Assembly: GCF_000264995.1 (NCBI RefSeq)
Contig: NW_006767437.1
Coordinates: forward strand, 250,441 to 314,440
Length of the DNA: 64,000 bases
Origin: Punctularia strigosozonata HHB-11173 SS5
Lineage: Eukaryota > Basidiomycota > Agaricomycetes > Corticiales > Punctulariaceae
Reading direction: 5' to 3'
Below are positions 1 through 11,400 of the stretch, one piece after another. Position numbers and translations under genes: made by a program. Below the pieces are notes generated by a model, which was not told the origin of the DNA, did no database searches, and was given only the letters and a program-made list of their open reading frames with translations. Each line of letters begins with the position of its first letter. Position 1 is the stretch's first letter.

Positions 1-161
1 TCGAGATTCATTTTTGTGTCCTTTGATCGTAATGACAGAACATGCACACGAATTATAATTTCCTGAGAGACCGACTAGTCTTCGTATGGCGATCGCGCAA
101 TAACCTACATTGGAGTAAACGGTTGATACGTTTCCAGCACCCGACGCCTCCTTACGCCTCC

Positions 162-3100
162 TTACGCAGAGGCGCCTACACCCGGTGGAGGCGAGTGTGG
201 TGGTTGACTACCGGGCGTCTGACCAAGTTCAGAACCCATATGGATATTGGCCATCTGGTTGGTTACTGTCTGATACTGTGTGTGCCATCCCTGCTGGGAC
301 GCCAAATCACTTCCTTGAGTCGGACTCTGTGGCGCTGCAGCATATCCGGGAGCACCGCCCGGCGGTCCAGAAGCCGCCGCGCCGTAGCTGAACTGCTGAA
401 TACTAGGTTGAGAAACAGGGGGAGAACCGCCGCTCTGCGAGTACGGGCTAGATGGGGTCAGAGGCGACGTCGCCTCGATCGGTGGAAGGTTATGCGCCAA
501 GGAGTGCTGGGTTGCGGTGCTCGCGACGCTCGTGTTTCTCGACAGACTGGACTCCAATGGTTGGGGTTCGCTCGGACTTCCGTAGGACAGCGAGTGTTCG
601 CGTAATCCCTGTGGTGACGCCGGCTGCACTACACCAGGGTGATTCTGCATAGCAGGCTGCGGATGAACGGTCGCTGAGGATGCAGGGGTGGAAGCAGTGT
701 CAGCTGGAGGAGGGCCTTCCTTGACGCCGGGGACAGAAAGGAAGTACACAGCGCCCGTCGGGTCTTTACCGCCCTGTGCGTAGTACTGAGCCCAGGCCTG
801 GACATTGGGATCGGCGTATGTTGTGTTGGGGTCATAGGCGTAGGGCGGGCCGGAAGCGCCCTGCGCCTGCTGTTGGGGTTGTGTGTGAGCTTGATTGGGT
901 TGCTGGACTTCCAGCTGAGGTTGTTGTCCAGGAGCGCTATGCACTGCGGGCTGTGGACCTCCAGGCGCGGTGCCTTGTGACAATGGTGCCTGTTGAAGTT
1001 GTACAGCGTTCTGTGCGTACCCCGGTCCATATGCACCAGGAGCGGGCCCGCCATAACCAGGTTGTGCCTGACCTTGGGGCTGTGTGGTACCGGTGGCACC
1101 TGACCCTGGGGTGGCAGTAGGATATGGAGCAGGCTGCTGGGGAATACTCTGACCAGTGGGGCCCGGTCCATAACTTGGTGCATAACCTGCCGAGTTCTGC
1201 ACGGGAGGTTGCTGATAGAGGTTGGGATCATATCCTTGAGGTGGCACGGCGGATGGCTGCTGCTGAGGCATGACGTGAGATTGAGCCGGAAGGGTCGGGT
1301 AAGTCCCTTCGTGGCCGGGAGGGTAAGCCTGAGCAGGTGCCGGATACGCGTTGTAGCCAGGTTGATCATACAAGTTGGCGTTCCATCCGTAGGCCTGAGG
1401 GGCAGCCGGTGCCGGAGTATGCCCGCCGTAATGTGGCTCCGGCCGCGTTGCATACTGCGAAGGACGATACCCGGGACGAGCATAAGCTACATCAGGGGAT
1501 ATGCTCAGAAATGGCGTGGTCACAAGGGAATGATAAATATTACCGTCCACTCTGGCCATGCTCTCCTCCATCATGCGGTCATAGATAGCCTTTGACTTCA
1601 CGAATGTCTCGTTCATTGAAACGAGATCAGCTGAAATACTCGAGGTCAAGACAATGAAACCAACAGATACAAGATTCATTTACCCCTCTTCTGACTATAT
1701 TTGTCGATAAGTTTTACGATTTTCGGACGTAAAGCCATACTGGTCCGGTACAACTCCTTCAAAATTGTGAGTCTCTGAATGAACGATGCAAGTAGAACAC
1801 TTCATTTACTTGGATTTCTTCGTTGTCGGCCAGATTCTCATTACTGTTTCCTTTCTCCATTTCACGAAGCATGGTGAGTAGGCGATCAACATTAGCTGCC
1901 TGAGCGAAAACCGCCGCTTCTTGTTCTGCCTCTCTGGCCAGCTCAGCAGGCGTCGGTTCCGGAAGAGGTTCCTACGGTATTCCATGAGCGTCAGACACAC
2001 AGCATTCATAAACGCGAAAAAACAGCGCGCGTACCACATAATTGACTGGGAAAATTCCGGTTCTGCCCTTGAGCTGACCACGCCACCAGTCCTTGTAGCC
2101 ACGGTCCACTACCTTGATGATATCACCCTTCCCGAATGCGAGTTCCCCCGGTTCCGTGGTCTCGAAGGTATGAAGAGCCCGCACGCGAGTAACAACGGAT
2201 GCACTAGGCTGCACGGGGTCAGCGGGAGCAGGCGTGGTACTAGTTGGAACCGGGGTCTGGATGCTGTAACCTGCCCCCACAGTAGTTTGAGAGGTATAGC
2301 TAGTGGGCGTTGGGACGACCGGCGACGGACTCCGTGCCGCCGCAGGCGCGTATCCTCCAGAATATGCAGGCGAGTAAGCAGCATAACTAGGCTTACTCTG
2401 CTCAGGATGATCCTGGAGCGAATTCGAGGAGCCCGCAGCGGACGAAGGACCTGCGTATGAAGATGAGGATGTACCAAAGCGAGAGCTTGATGATGCGGCG
2501 GATGGTCCCGCGCTTGAACCAGAGGGGCCAGCGCCAGAGGAAGACCCAGCTCCAGGAGCAGAGTATGCGGAGTATTCGGCCCAGTTGCCACGTCCACCTT
2601 TGTCCTGCACGCTCATTTCGAGAACACGCTGCAGCTCTTCCTCCTCACGCCTGCGGATCTCGTCATCAACATCAGGAGGCGGGGCCTCTTGTGGAGTCTC
2701 GAACTTATAATCTATACGGGAATATGAGCAAAGTATATCGCCCGGAAACCACTCGAGCGCGTACTCTTCGCTTGAAGATTATGATAGCATTCCTCCATTA
2801 TGCCCAGCGATGGATCGTGCTCGAATTCGGCCGTCCACATGGCAATTAGCGAAAGAGCGCGTTTGCGAACTTTGTCGTGAGTCGTCTATGATGCACAAAT
2901 CAGCAAGATCCATGGCTACACGGCAAATGGCCGACCCTGTCTGTGATTATCTTCTCGAGCCCTTGTGTGAAGGCGCGAGACGCAATCTCGCGATGAACGA
3001 CGATTCCACAGTTCTTCGTGAGTGCCTCGGCGAGAGTTAAAGCGTAAAGCTGGACGTTGGCGTTGCGATGCGCCAGGCGCTTCAAGATCGCAGCAACAAC

Positions 3101-3348
3101 ATTACGTGCACTACGTAGCGGCGGTCGGTCAGTGCATATGTGACGTTTGCCGCATAGCGTACCCCTGCTCTCCTTCGTCAGTCACTTTGTCGCACAAGTT
3201 GAGGATGAGTTCCCAGTTCTCTCCCGTGAGGTTCTCATCGGTCGTCTTGGCTGCATGCATACGTCAACCAAGAGCTCAATATCATCTCCTTTTAGCCGCG
3301 CTCACCAACAATCTCATCATACGCGTTGGTTTGAGCGCCCCGAAACAT
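162..3348 (-). CDS. HSE1: Class E Vps protein HSE1 (ESCRT-0 subunit, STAM homologue)
   Basis: ESCRT-0 subunit that binds ubiquitinated cargo on endosomes with Vps27. Start chosen at [14 protein letters not shown], the typical HSE1 N-terminus. Exons then encode a VHS domain (about 3250-2900, with [19 protein letters not shown] and [19 protein letters not shown]), a UIM just before 2616 ([13 protein letters not shown]), a Ser/Gly-rich linker, an SH3 domain around 2100-2180 ([20 protein letters not shown], then [18 protein letters not shown]), and a helical core with [20 protein letters not shown] and [18 protein letters not shown]. The last exon is a ~370-residue Gln/Pro/Gly/Tyr-rich low-complexity tail ending at 162. 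At least five introns are needed. VHS-UIM-SH3-core order is known for HSE1/STAM; the very long tail is fungal. It shares a 173-bp promoter with MMS2. Family assignment is firm; exact exon borders are approximate. Confidence 0.92.
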
Positions 3349-3521
3349 TCGTAGCTGTAGAGTGAGTAGAGGAGCAGGGAAGGATGTATCCTGCGGGCCG
3401 CTGCGGAGGGAATATATGAGCTCGAGAGCAATCAGCGATGTGGCATCCCCGCTTAGCGGGCTTAGCAGCACTGCCTTCGGAGCCGCTGCGTACAGGTTGT
3501 ACTTCACCCACATCCGCATTC
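3349..3521. promoter_or_regulatory. Bidirectional promoter between HSE1 and MMS2
   Basis: Only 173 bp separate the divergent start codons of HSE1 (minus) and MMS2 (plus), so both promoters and 5' UTRs must fit here or overlap the neighbouring first exons. I see no clear TATA box. Confidence 0.6.
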
Positions 3522-4165
3522 ATGGCCAAAGGTCCGCCCGATCAGCTGCGTATCGTGCATTATTGGTATCTGACAAGCTTATAGTTCCACGTAACTTCCG
3601 CCTGCTCGAAGAGCTCGAGAAAGGCGAGAAGGGAATCGGTGACGGCTCCTGCTCGTATGGTCTCGAGGACAACGGCGATGATATGACGATGTCCGATTGG
3701 AATGGCACGATCATTGGTCCTGGACACGTACGTGATCCATTCTACCTTACTCAAAGACGGATCGTTGAAGGATGGAGGATTTTTTATGCAACCGGCGTTA
3801 ATCGCCCTCGCCGTCACCATTCGAACAACCCTGCCGTATATAAAGACCGTACACGAGAATCGCATCTACAGCCTGAAGATCTACTGTGGACCGGAATATC
3901 CGGATCGCCCGCCGACGATCCAGTTTTTATCTCGAGTGAACTTGCCGTTCGTCAACCAGACCGATGGCAAGGTTGATCCATCGAAACTCCCGGTGCTCGC
4001 GCATTGGAACAGGAACAACAGTATCGAAACCGTACTAGTGGAGATCAGGAGGCGCGTACGCATTTCGTACTGTAGATGTCAATCCTCACCTGCTCCTGTT
4101 CCAGGGAAATGGCTGGCCCCAGCAACAGAAAGCTTCCTCAACCCCCGGAAGGCAGCACATTCTGA
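3522..4165 (+). CDS. MMS2: Ubiquitin-conjugating enzyme variant MMS2 (UEV)
   Basis: Catalytically inactive E2 variant that pairs with Ubc13 to build K63-linked ubiquitin chains in error-free postreplication repair and membrane trafficking. Exons 3522-3531, 3585-3727, 3846-4051 and 4105-4165 sum to 420 nt, giving 139 residues, the normal UEV length. Visible motifs are [19 protein letters not shown] at the N-terminus, [10 protein letters not shown], then [34 protein letters not shown] and the end [13 protein letters not shown]. No active-site Cys follows the WNGTI block, as expected for a UEV. The first exon holds only MAK plus one base. The third intron seems to use a GC donor (GAG|GCGCGT), because no GT donor keeps the conserved frame. 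Divergent partner of HSE1. Confidence 0.93.
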
Positions 4166-4603
4166 TGGCCGCTAGAATGAATCGTGTTTCCGGTGTTCTT
4201 TGCTCTGCAATGGATCGAAAGCGAATACCTGTACTAAAGGAATGTATTACGTAGCAATCACCAATGCACTTCAGAATTACGTCGACGTTGTGCAGGCCCA
4301 TCCGTGCTTGACAAGTCATGCAATGCATCGCTATCCCAAACTTATTCATCTCGTCCAGATTCACGTCGAAGACTTGCTAAGCTACATCGCCGTCTGAGGT
4401 GGCTTGTAGTGCTACATCATTGGGGTCATCGTGAAGATCAAGGTACAATGTGCAGCTTTACCGCTGCGTTCGCCAGTAGTTCAAGATATCGGTTCCCCTT
4501 CAAACATCGATATCGCGATAGATTCCGCGTCCTGTGCTCCGTTCTCGTCATCCGAACGCTCATTGTTCTATCCATGTTGGCAATCAGGAGACATCTCGGA
4601 ATA
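4166..4603. other. Convergent intergenic stretch
   Basis: About 440 bp between the 3' ends of MMS2 (plus) and the first DUF6535 gene (minus). I see no conserved protein, RNA or repeat here; presumably the two 3' UTRs. Confidence 0.5.
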
Positions 4604-7600
4604 TTAGAGGAATAGCTGACGCACCGGCAGTTTGAAAACAAGTCCGTTATTGTGCAAAATCTCGAGGGATTTCCTCCTGCGCAATGCCTGGTCTGAGAGG
4701 TGCGCGTTCCAATACTTCTCGTATTTCCAATCAAAGACATTGAAGAACCGTTTTACCCTGGCCAGGCACATAACTTCTGCAAGGTCTAGAGGAACGGCAC
4801 CTTTGTGACGGCCGCAGAAAGTGATCAGACGAGGTATGAACGTGCTTCGGGGGTCGTTCGGTCCTAGAAGCGGCTTCTTAGGCCTACCATACTCATATTC
4901 TATATCTCGTGACATGGCCTCCACCACTTTCTGCAGGAAGCGAGAGGTAACTTTTTCTACCACTTCACTGTTCCGGGAGAATGGGGGCAAGACGAGCGAT
5001 ACGACCGCGTGCGCGACAGGCCAGACTGCGACATTCTGCAGCATATCGTGTTCGTTCTCATCTGGCCCTGATACCGAATTTTCGAAGATCTTCGTCGCAA
5101 GTTCCACGCTGGCACAGTAGTCTGCAACACCACAAGCTGTTGCATTGAACTTGTTGAGTTTCCTATAGCACGGAGGTTCGGTATAGCACGCTTACAAACA
5201 CTGTCGACGTTCGATAACGCATCATGAAGAAGCTTGCCGCATACCTCAGGTCCGGGATATGATCTATGCACTTCCTCACGCCAGGGTAGCCGGTTGTAGC
5301 GTTCGATCGTGCGGAGTACAATGCGGATGTATGGTAGATGCAGATTGCTTCGACGGTGGCAGAGAATACGGAGGAAATGCAGACTCATTTGATACATAGC
5401 CTGTAAATGTTCCTCAGTGAAAGGCGATGCTGGCTTTGGCAGCGGCAAGGGTTCCTCCAACGCAATTGCGCTAAGGATCCCGGAACTCAGCAGGTGAAAC
5501 ATGGCAGCACGTTCAAGAGGGTCCAGATCGGCCAAACGACGATGAAGGGTGCTGAGTTGGGGCGGGAAATGAGAGGAAGTGTGGAAGTCGAGGTTGGTGA
5601 AACCGTAGCGAAAAATCTCCCACATGTGATCGTTGAGTTGCTGGGGTTTGTAGTCAAGGTGTCCTGCAATGGCTAGCCAATACGCGCACATGCGTCTGTG
5701 GGGGTTGTCACCTCCTCCGAAGAGTTCATTCCGATTTCTGGACTGTTCGAAGACAATGTGCGAACAAGAGAGCCCACGGATGCTTTGCTGAAGGAAGTCC
5801 TCGTTAACATTCTCGTGCGAGGCAACCCAAAGGATGGAGCGACATTTCCACGCGATGTCATGGACCGGACCTAGCATCGACTGACTCTCGGAATCTCTCC
5901 TGTCCCAGGTATTTCCCGACCCCTTGGGACGAATATGAACGCGGAGAGCATTCACGACTGATTGCATAGTAAATCCAGGGTACTGGTCTTGCTGGGGTAC
6001 CAGCATCGGAACCGTCACCTTCCACCGCGAGCGATCGACGGGGCGCCTGATGACCAGCACCTTAGGCCATCTTGTCCTTAGCCAGGATGATCCTTGACGC
6101 AAGTATTCCGAAACCAGTTTCTTGACGTTGGTCCGATTCGACTGCTGGAACGACCGGTTTGCGTTGCCATGCGAAGCAGCTTGTTTCCCCTGATCATTTG
6201 TAACGTTTGTATCGGTGACGTGTGGCGCCCGAGGGTCGGGGTTCGTAATCTGCTGCTCTACATCCTTCTCTTGTGAAGTCACCGGGGGAACCTTCAAGTT
6301 TCCGAATAGCTTGTCTCGCGCTGCCTGTACGATCCGCGCACCGACAAGCTTCTTTGGCGCTTTCTGCACGGCCGCGAGCACGGGCTGCAATCTTTTCATC
6401 CAGAACGGCTTTGCCCGAGAGGTCACGCGATCTATCAGAAGCGTTGCCTCTACCACGGTCCAAGCGAGAGGGCTTCGGTAAGGGCAATCCGTCCTGATTG
6501 TTGGCAAGACAAGCATAGCGACGACGCATAGCAGCGTCAATCCCACCACCGAAGCGACTAAGCGTTGAATGACAGTGCTGAGGGTATGAAGGAGGACGAT
6601 CAACCCGGCGAAAAAAAGGATCAGAGATATCTGCAGTAAGGCCGGAAGGGCGGTGATGATGCCTTTCACTTTCCAACGCCGGAAGCCGTCGTAACGGCAC
6701 GCTCGCCTATGCAGTGCCAAGTCGTGGGGAGCAACGCGAGTCCATGAAAGGTACTCCCGAAGCCATTGCTTTGCGAAGAGTCCGATCAGGACCGGAGCCA
6801 GTGCGAACAGCAGACTCGTATACCAGAGGGCATTGACGACAATCACGGAGTGAGGTGGTGTGAAAGGAGCCGAGGGCGACGGCGCAGAAGTTGCGTTCAC
6901 CGGCGAGCCCACAGCGATGCCGTGAAGCTGCCTGGATAAGTCACCGAGAATCTGAGCAGAAAGCTGAGTGTTGTCTTGCTGCAGCTGTGGGTACACTTGC
7001 GCAAGGAAGGCCGTGAGAATGGCAGAGAACAGGCCCGCCTGTGAGGTCCACATGATATGAAAACGCATCTCGACGCGACAGGTGGAAACGCACAAATATC
7101 AGCAGGTTGTCGATGTCGGATGCGTATGCTTCGACCATGGCAGTATCTTGTATCTTGACTCTTTCGTACATCAACATCCAGGGATCTTGGGGAGCAATAG
7201 GAGTCGGAGCTGAGGTGTGGTGACTATATGCTTGTGGGACGGGCATCTGAGGCCATCCACGGAGGCAGATGAGCGATTGTACGATGGAATAACGAGAGCA
7301 CACACCGGCACAGCCATGTCTTCCAACATAACAGGGTACTCCGCTTGACTCTAAGATCCAACTCACGTTACAACGCATGAAGGTGCACCAGATCTGTTTC
7401 GTATGCGCACCATGTCGGCTTCGTTTCTTATACGGACTGGTTCTCCGGTTTCCTCGTTTAATACCCAAGAACCACGGTCAGGAGCGCTGGCGTAGTTCTA
7501 GTGCAGTGTCATACATCGATTGGTCGGCGATGGACGAAATCATACTCCTATTTCCGGTGCCGAGGAGTCGCTACTGACGGGACTGTAGGTCCTCTGCGTT

Positions 7601-7749
7601 GATGCCTCATCGTCTCGGTCTTGAACAGAGGGCCGCAGGGTAGGTGTGGGAGGCGCCGAGTTACCGTGCTCACGGACGTAGTTGTTGTGCCAATCCCGAG
7701 CGTTTTCGAGAAACACTTCGTAAGGCGACAGCGAGGCCGCCGGGTTCAT
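4604..7749 (-). CDS. DUF6535 multi-pass membrane protein, copy 1
   Basis: Member of an Agaricomycete-expanded family of unknown function. Exon 1 starts at 7749 (MNPAASLSPYEVF) and ends near 7546 at a GTATGA donor. A later exon carries QDTAMVEAYASDIDNLLIF, followed by a ~53-nt intron and AGLFSAILTAFLAQVYPQLQ. That is the DUF6535 signature, here split by an intron. Hydrophobic segments follow: HSVIVVNALWYTSLLFALAP, TALPALLQISLILFFAGLIV and VASVVGLTLLCVVAMLVLP. The long soluble C-terminal half includes HVWD-like and CPYRSP motifs shared with copy 2. The terminal exon ends at 4604 (VFKLPVRQLFL). The neighbouring gene is a clear paralogue with the same intron, so this is a tandem duplication. No catalytic motif is visible. 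Confidence 0.85.
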
Positions 7750-8447
7750 AATGAAAGAGGCGAGATGGATCCAAAGCAGTCGCGCACACGGGTATGGTAG
7801 GCTGGAGATGCAATGGAGCTCACCGCACTGACGGCAGACAAAGACGCCTTTGGAAGCGGAAACGTGTGAACGAAATCGCGGGGCGACAGCATGGCGTAAG
7901 GAACACAAGGTCGAGGTCGTCGATGTACAGCCTACAGGCCCGGGTGTGTTCCTCGCCCTTTTGTCAATGCAGACCGCGTCGACGACACACGCGCGGTCTC
8001 AGATCAGAGTATTTGCGAGCAGACTGAGGATTTCTTTCTGTTATCGATAGCTGAAACGCTGGAGGTCTGTGGGTCCAAGGGCAACGCGGACAGCAAATCC
8101 GTAGGCCATATACTTTAGGAGTCGCTGGGGATCGGAGCACAAAGAGTTGCCGAAAACGAAACAAAACCCAGAGGAAGAATTCACACGCTCTGCCTGTCCA
8201 GCTGTTTCCGGTTTTCTCGACAGCGTCTTGGACTGTAAGTATCACGTACTTCGATCATCACCATGCCGTTGCGAGAGCGCTGTGAACAACCAGTGGACCA
8301 AACACCTCTTAGCGCGTCCCCATGCAAATTAATTCAGGTCTCGTGAATAATGATTCATGTTAAGCTACAGGTCGGTACTATACATGTGGTCGAATCGGGT
8401 TTCGGGGTCAAGCGCATATGGCTACATCATTGAAAGTCACCGCATCT
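7750..8447. other. Spacer between DUF6535 copies, with block homologous to 12.4-12.8 kb
   Basis: About 700 bp upstream of DUF6535 copy 1. The part at about 7850-8085 resembles the DNA upstream of copy 2. Matching pieces are GTGTGAACGAAATCGCGGGG followed by CGACAGCAT at 7864-7892 against 12519-12547, and a TGTGGGTCCA piece at 8068 against 12726. No intact frame covers it. It is probably the duplicated 5' flank or a decayed exon. Confidence 0.5.
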
Positions 8448-11400
8448 TCAAGTTGGCGGCAATGTTCCGAAATATGATTCCATGGTATGCGAGCTTGATA
8501 CATAACTTGACTCAGAAGGCGCCGTGGATCGTATTGAAGCCGTCGTGGATCGTACTGAAGGCGCCGTGGATCGTGGTGACGGTGTTGCTTGCCATGACTC
8601 TGCTATTCCTTGTTCTGATGCTAGACTTGATTCGGAAGCCGTCACGGATCGTACCGAACGTGTTGCTTGCCCCGGTTCCGCACCTGATGCCGTAATTGAT
8701 GCGGATCGTACTGCAGGTGTGCTGAGCATGGTCTCTTGTCCTACGTCCACTGCTTGCCCGGGGATCGTTGCTGGCCTGGGGATTCCAGGCCCGGGGACAG
8801 CTGCTGGATCAGGAACTGCTGCTTGCCCGAACACTGATACTGGTAGTGGTTCGGGAATCGCTATTGGCCCAGGAAACGCCACGACCCCGCTGGTCGCTTC
8901 TGGTCCAGGCGTCGCCGCTGGCCCTGGAATGGGCATCGCCATAGAACCAGGAGTCACTACAGGTTCGAGCATCGTTGCCTGCCAAGGTAGTGCTGGGTTT
9001 GGGTCGGGCACTACCGCCGGTTCGGCAATCGCTGCTTGTCCAGGTGTCATAGCCGGCTCAGCTACCGCTGCCGGTTCAGACGTTGCATCCTGCCCGGAAT
9101 TCGCTTCTGGCTCAGGCATTGCGACTCGTGGAGCTTCATCCTCCTCCTTTTTCTGAACGTGAAGGTAAGCATGAGACGCGACGGTGAAGCGCAGCCATAA
9201 TTACGGACCACTCGTTTCGGCAACAGTCCGTTTTTCCAGATGAATCTTCTGCGTTGCTTCCTTGCCCAATCATCGCGCGCGATGTGCTGCGCCATGAAAT
9301 CTTCGTATTCCGGTTTGAAGAGATTAATAAGGTCCCTTGCGATGCATTCATCTAGGATCGAAGGTAGTTTGCTGGGAATAGCGTCCTTGTGGCGTCCGCA
9401 GAAGAGGATGAAGCGGGGCATGAAAGGATTACTGGGACCAAATTTGGGTTCGAAATGATGCGGAATGCTGTATGTTGGCCGTGCAAGCTCGTCCTCCATC
9501 AATTTCTGCACTTTTTCCAGGAGTTGTCGGACCGCCTTCTGTACCCGGGCCCTCTCAGTGTGCTGAGCCGTTGAAAGCTCCATTGATACGGCCGCGTTTA
9601 CAATAGACCAATAATGCCAAGGAGGACCAGCCCAGAATGAGTGTGATATCGTCTTTTCTTCCAGCCGTTTCTCGACGACCGTGAACCATTCTGTGGCGAG
9701 TTTTAAGATCGCGAGGAAGTCGTCGACTTCGCAACCTGAAGACGGCGGTCAGTCAAGTGTGATGAAATAGGAGAGGATTCTACTCACGGATAGTCTCTAC
9801 GGCAATCAAGACATCATCGAGGAGGCTAAGACACACTTGCGGCCCATAATGATGCTTGTCATCCTTGGGCCACAGCAACGCTTCGTGATTCATAGATACC
9901 CGGAGAAGGAGGCGAACGTATTTCGTGTGGAGATTGCTTCTGCGGTGGCATAACATCCGGAGGAAGCAGAGGCTCACAGCGTACAGACACTGCAGGTTGT
10001 CTTCGGAGAAGGGAGACGCCTTCGTAGGCAGATCGGGGGGCACCCCATGGTCCAGCGCAGCTTCGATATCATGGCACAGCAAGTGAAACATCGTGGCGCG
10101 TTCCCGGGGGTCAATAGCGGAGACTTGCTTGTTAACTATTTTAAGCGCTTCCGGCAACTGACTCAGCTGGCCGTATCTCCAATCCTGTCGGATCCCATAG
10201 TGAAATATTTCCCACATGTGGTCGTTGAGTTCGAGGGAGCCGGAAGTCTTGTAACCGAGGTGCCCAGCGATGGCCAACCAGGACGCGCATAGGCGCCGGT
10301 ACGGACTGTCTTCGCCCTCGAAAAGGCTGTTCTTCTTCACTTCCTGCTTATCGAGGATGTACTGGAAAGAAGAGAGTTCGTTTATACATCGTACCAGGAA
10401 TGTCTCGCTAAAATTTTCATGTGAAGCGACCCAGAGGAGTGTTCGGCATTTCCATGCGACGTCGTAGACAACACCTTGCATAGACGGCACCTCAGAGTCC
10501 CTTCTGTCCCAAGTATGGCCCAATCCTTTAGGGCGTATGTGGATTTTCAATTCAGTACTAGTTGAACCCGTGCTGTGACCAATCGTCCCTGGAAGTGGCG
10601 CGTGGTTTGCCACCACGATCTTTGGTTCACCATTGAGCCTGGCGAGGAACTTGGTCTTGATCCGATGGATCCAGTCCTTAGGTTTTGTCTCGAACTTGTA
10701 CAGTCGATCACGACTTTGGAACCAGAACCGTAGTCGGCGCCATCTATCCTTGGAAGAATGGGGGGACTGCTTCTCCACATCGGCGTCGTTGCGTGTACCA
10801 GACCCGGGTCCGGATGGATGCGCATGTGATGCCGCCCTGTTTTCGCTCCGAGATACGGGTCCCGTCCCAGCCCCCGATCCAGTTCCAGCTATCGCGTTCG
10901 TCTCATTCTGTGGTCCACCCTTCGTCTGACCCTCCGAATCGTCTTTCTGGGGTTCTGATTCATCCTTCGCCTTCGGGCTTTTCCTCCAGGACGCAATGCT
11001 CCGGAAAGAACTCTGAAGCGCAATCGCAACGCGTACTAAGGTCCAAGCGAGGGGACTTCGGTAGGGGCAGTCCTTTCTGAAGGCGGGTAGCACGAGAACG
11101 GCCACAACACAAAACATGATCGCCCCCACCGCCGCAGACACCACGATCATAAGAGTGTCGCTGAGGCTCTTCAGGAGCACGATCAACCCCGCGAAGAAGA
11201 GAACCAAGGAAAGTTGGAGGAGTGCCGGGAGGGCAGTGGCGATGTTGCCCACCTGCCACTTCTGGAAGGCGTCATGACGGTACTCGCGCCTGTGCAACGC
11301 AACATCATGAGGGGAAATGCGGGTCCAAGTGATGTACTCTCGAAGCCATTGCTTGACGAAGAGTCCTAGGAGAACAGGGGCCAGTGCAGAGAGGAGGCTC

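Noticed and set aside
776-1120. Plus-strand frames opposite the HSE1 tail
   Set aside because: They are shadows of the Gln/Pro-rich low-complexity exon of HSE1.
8524-9156. Plus-strand open frame of 210 residues with Gly/Ala/Thr repeats
   Set aside because: It is the reverse reading of the Pro/Gly repeat tail of DUF6535 copy 2; the repeats explain the lack of stops.
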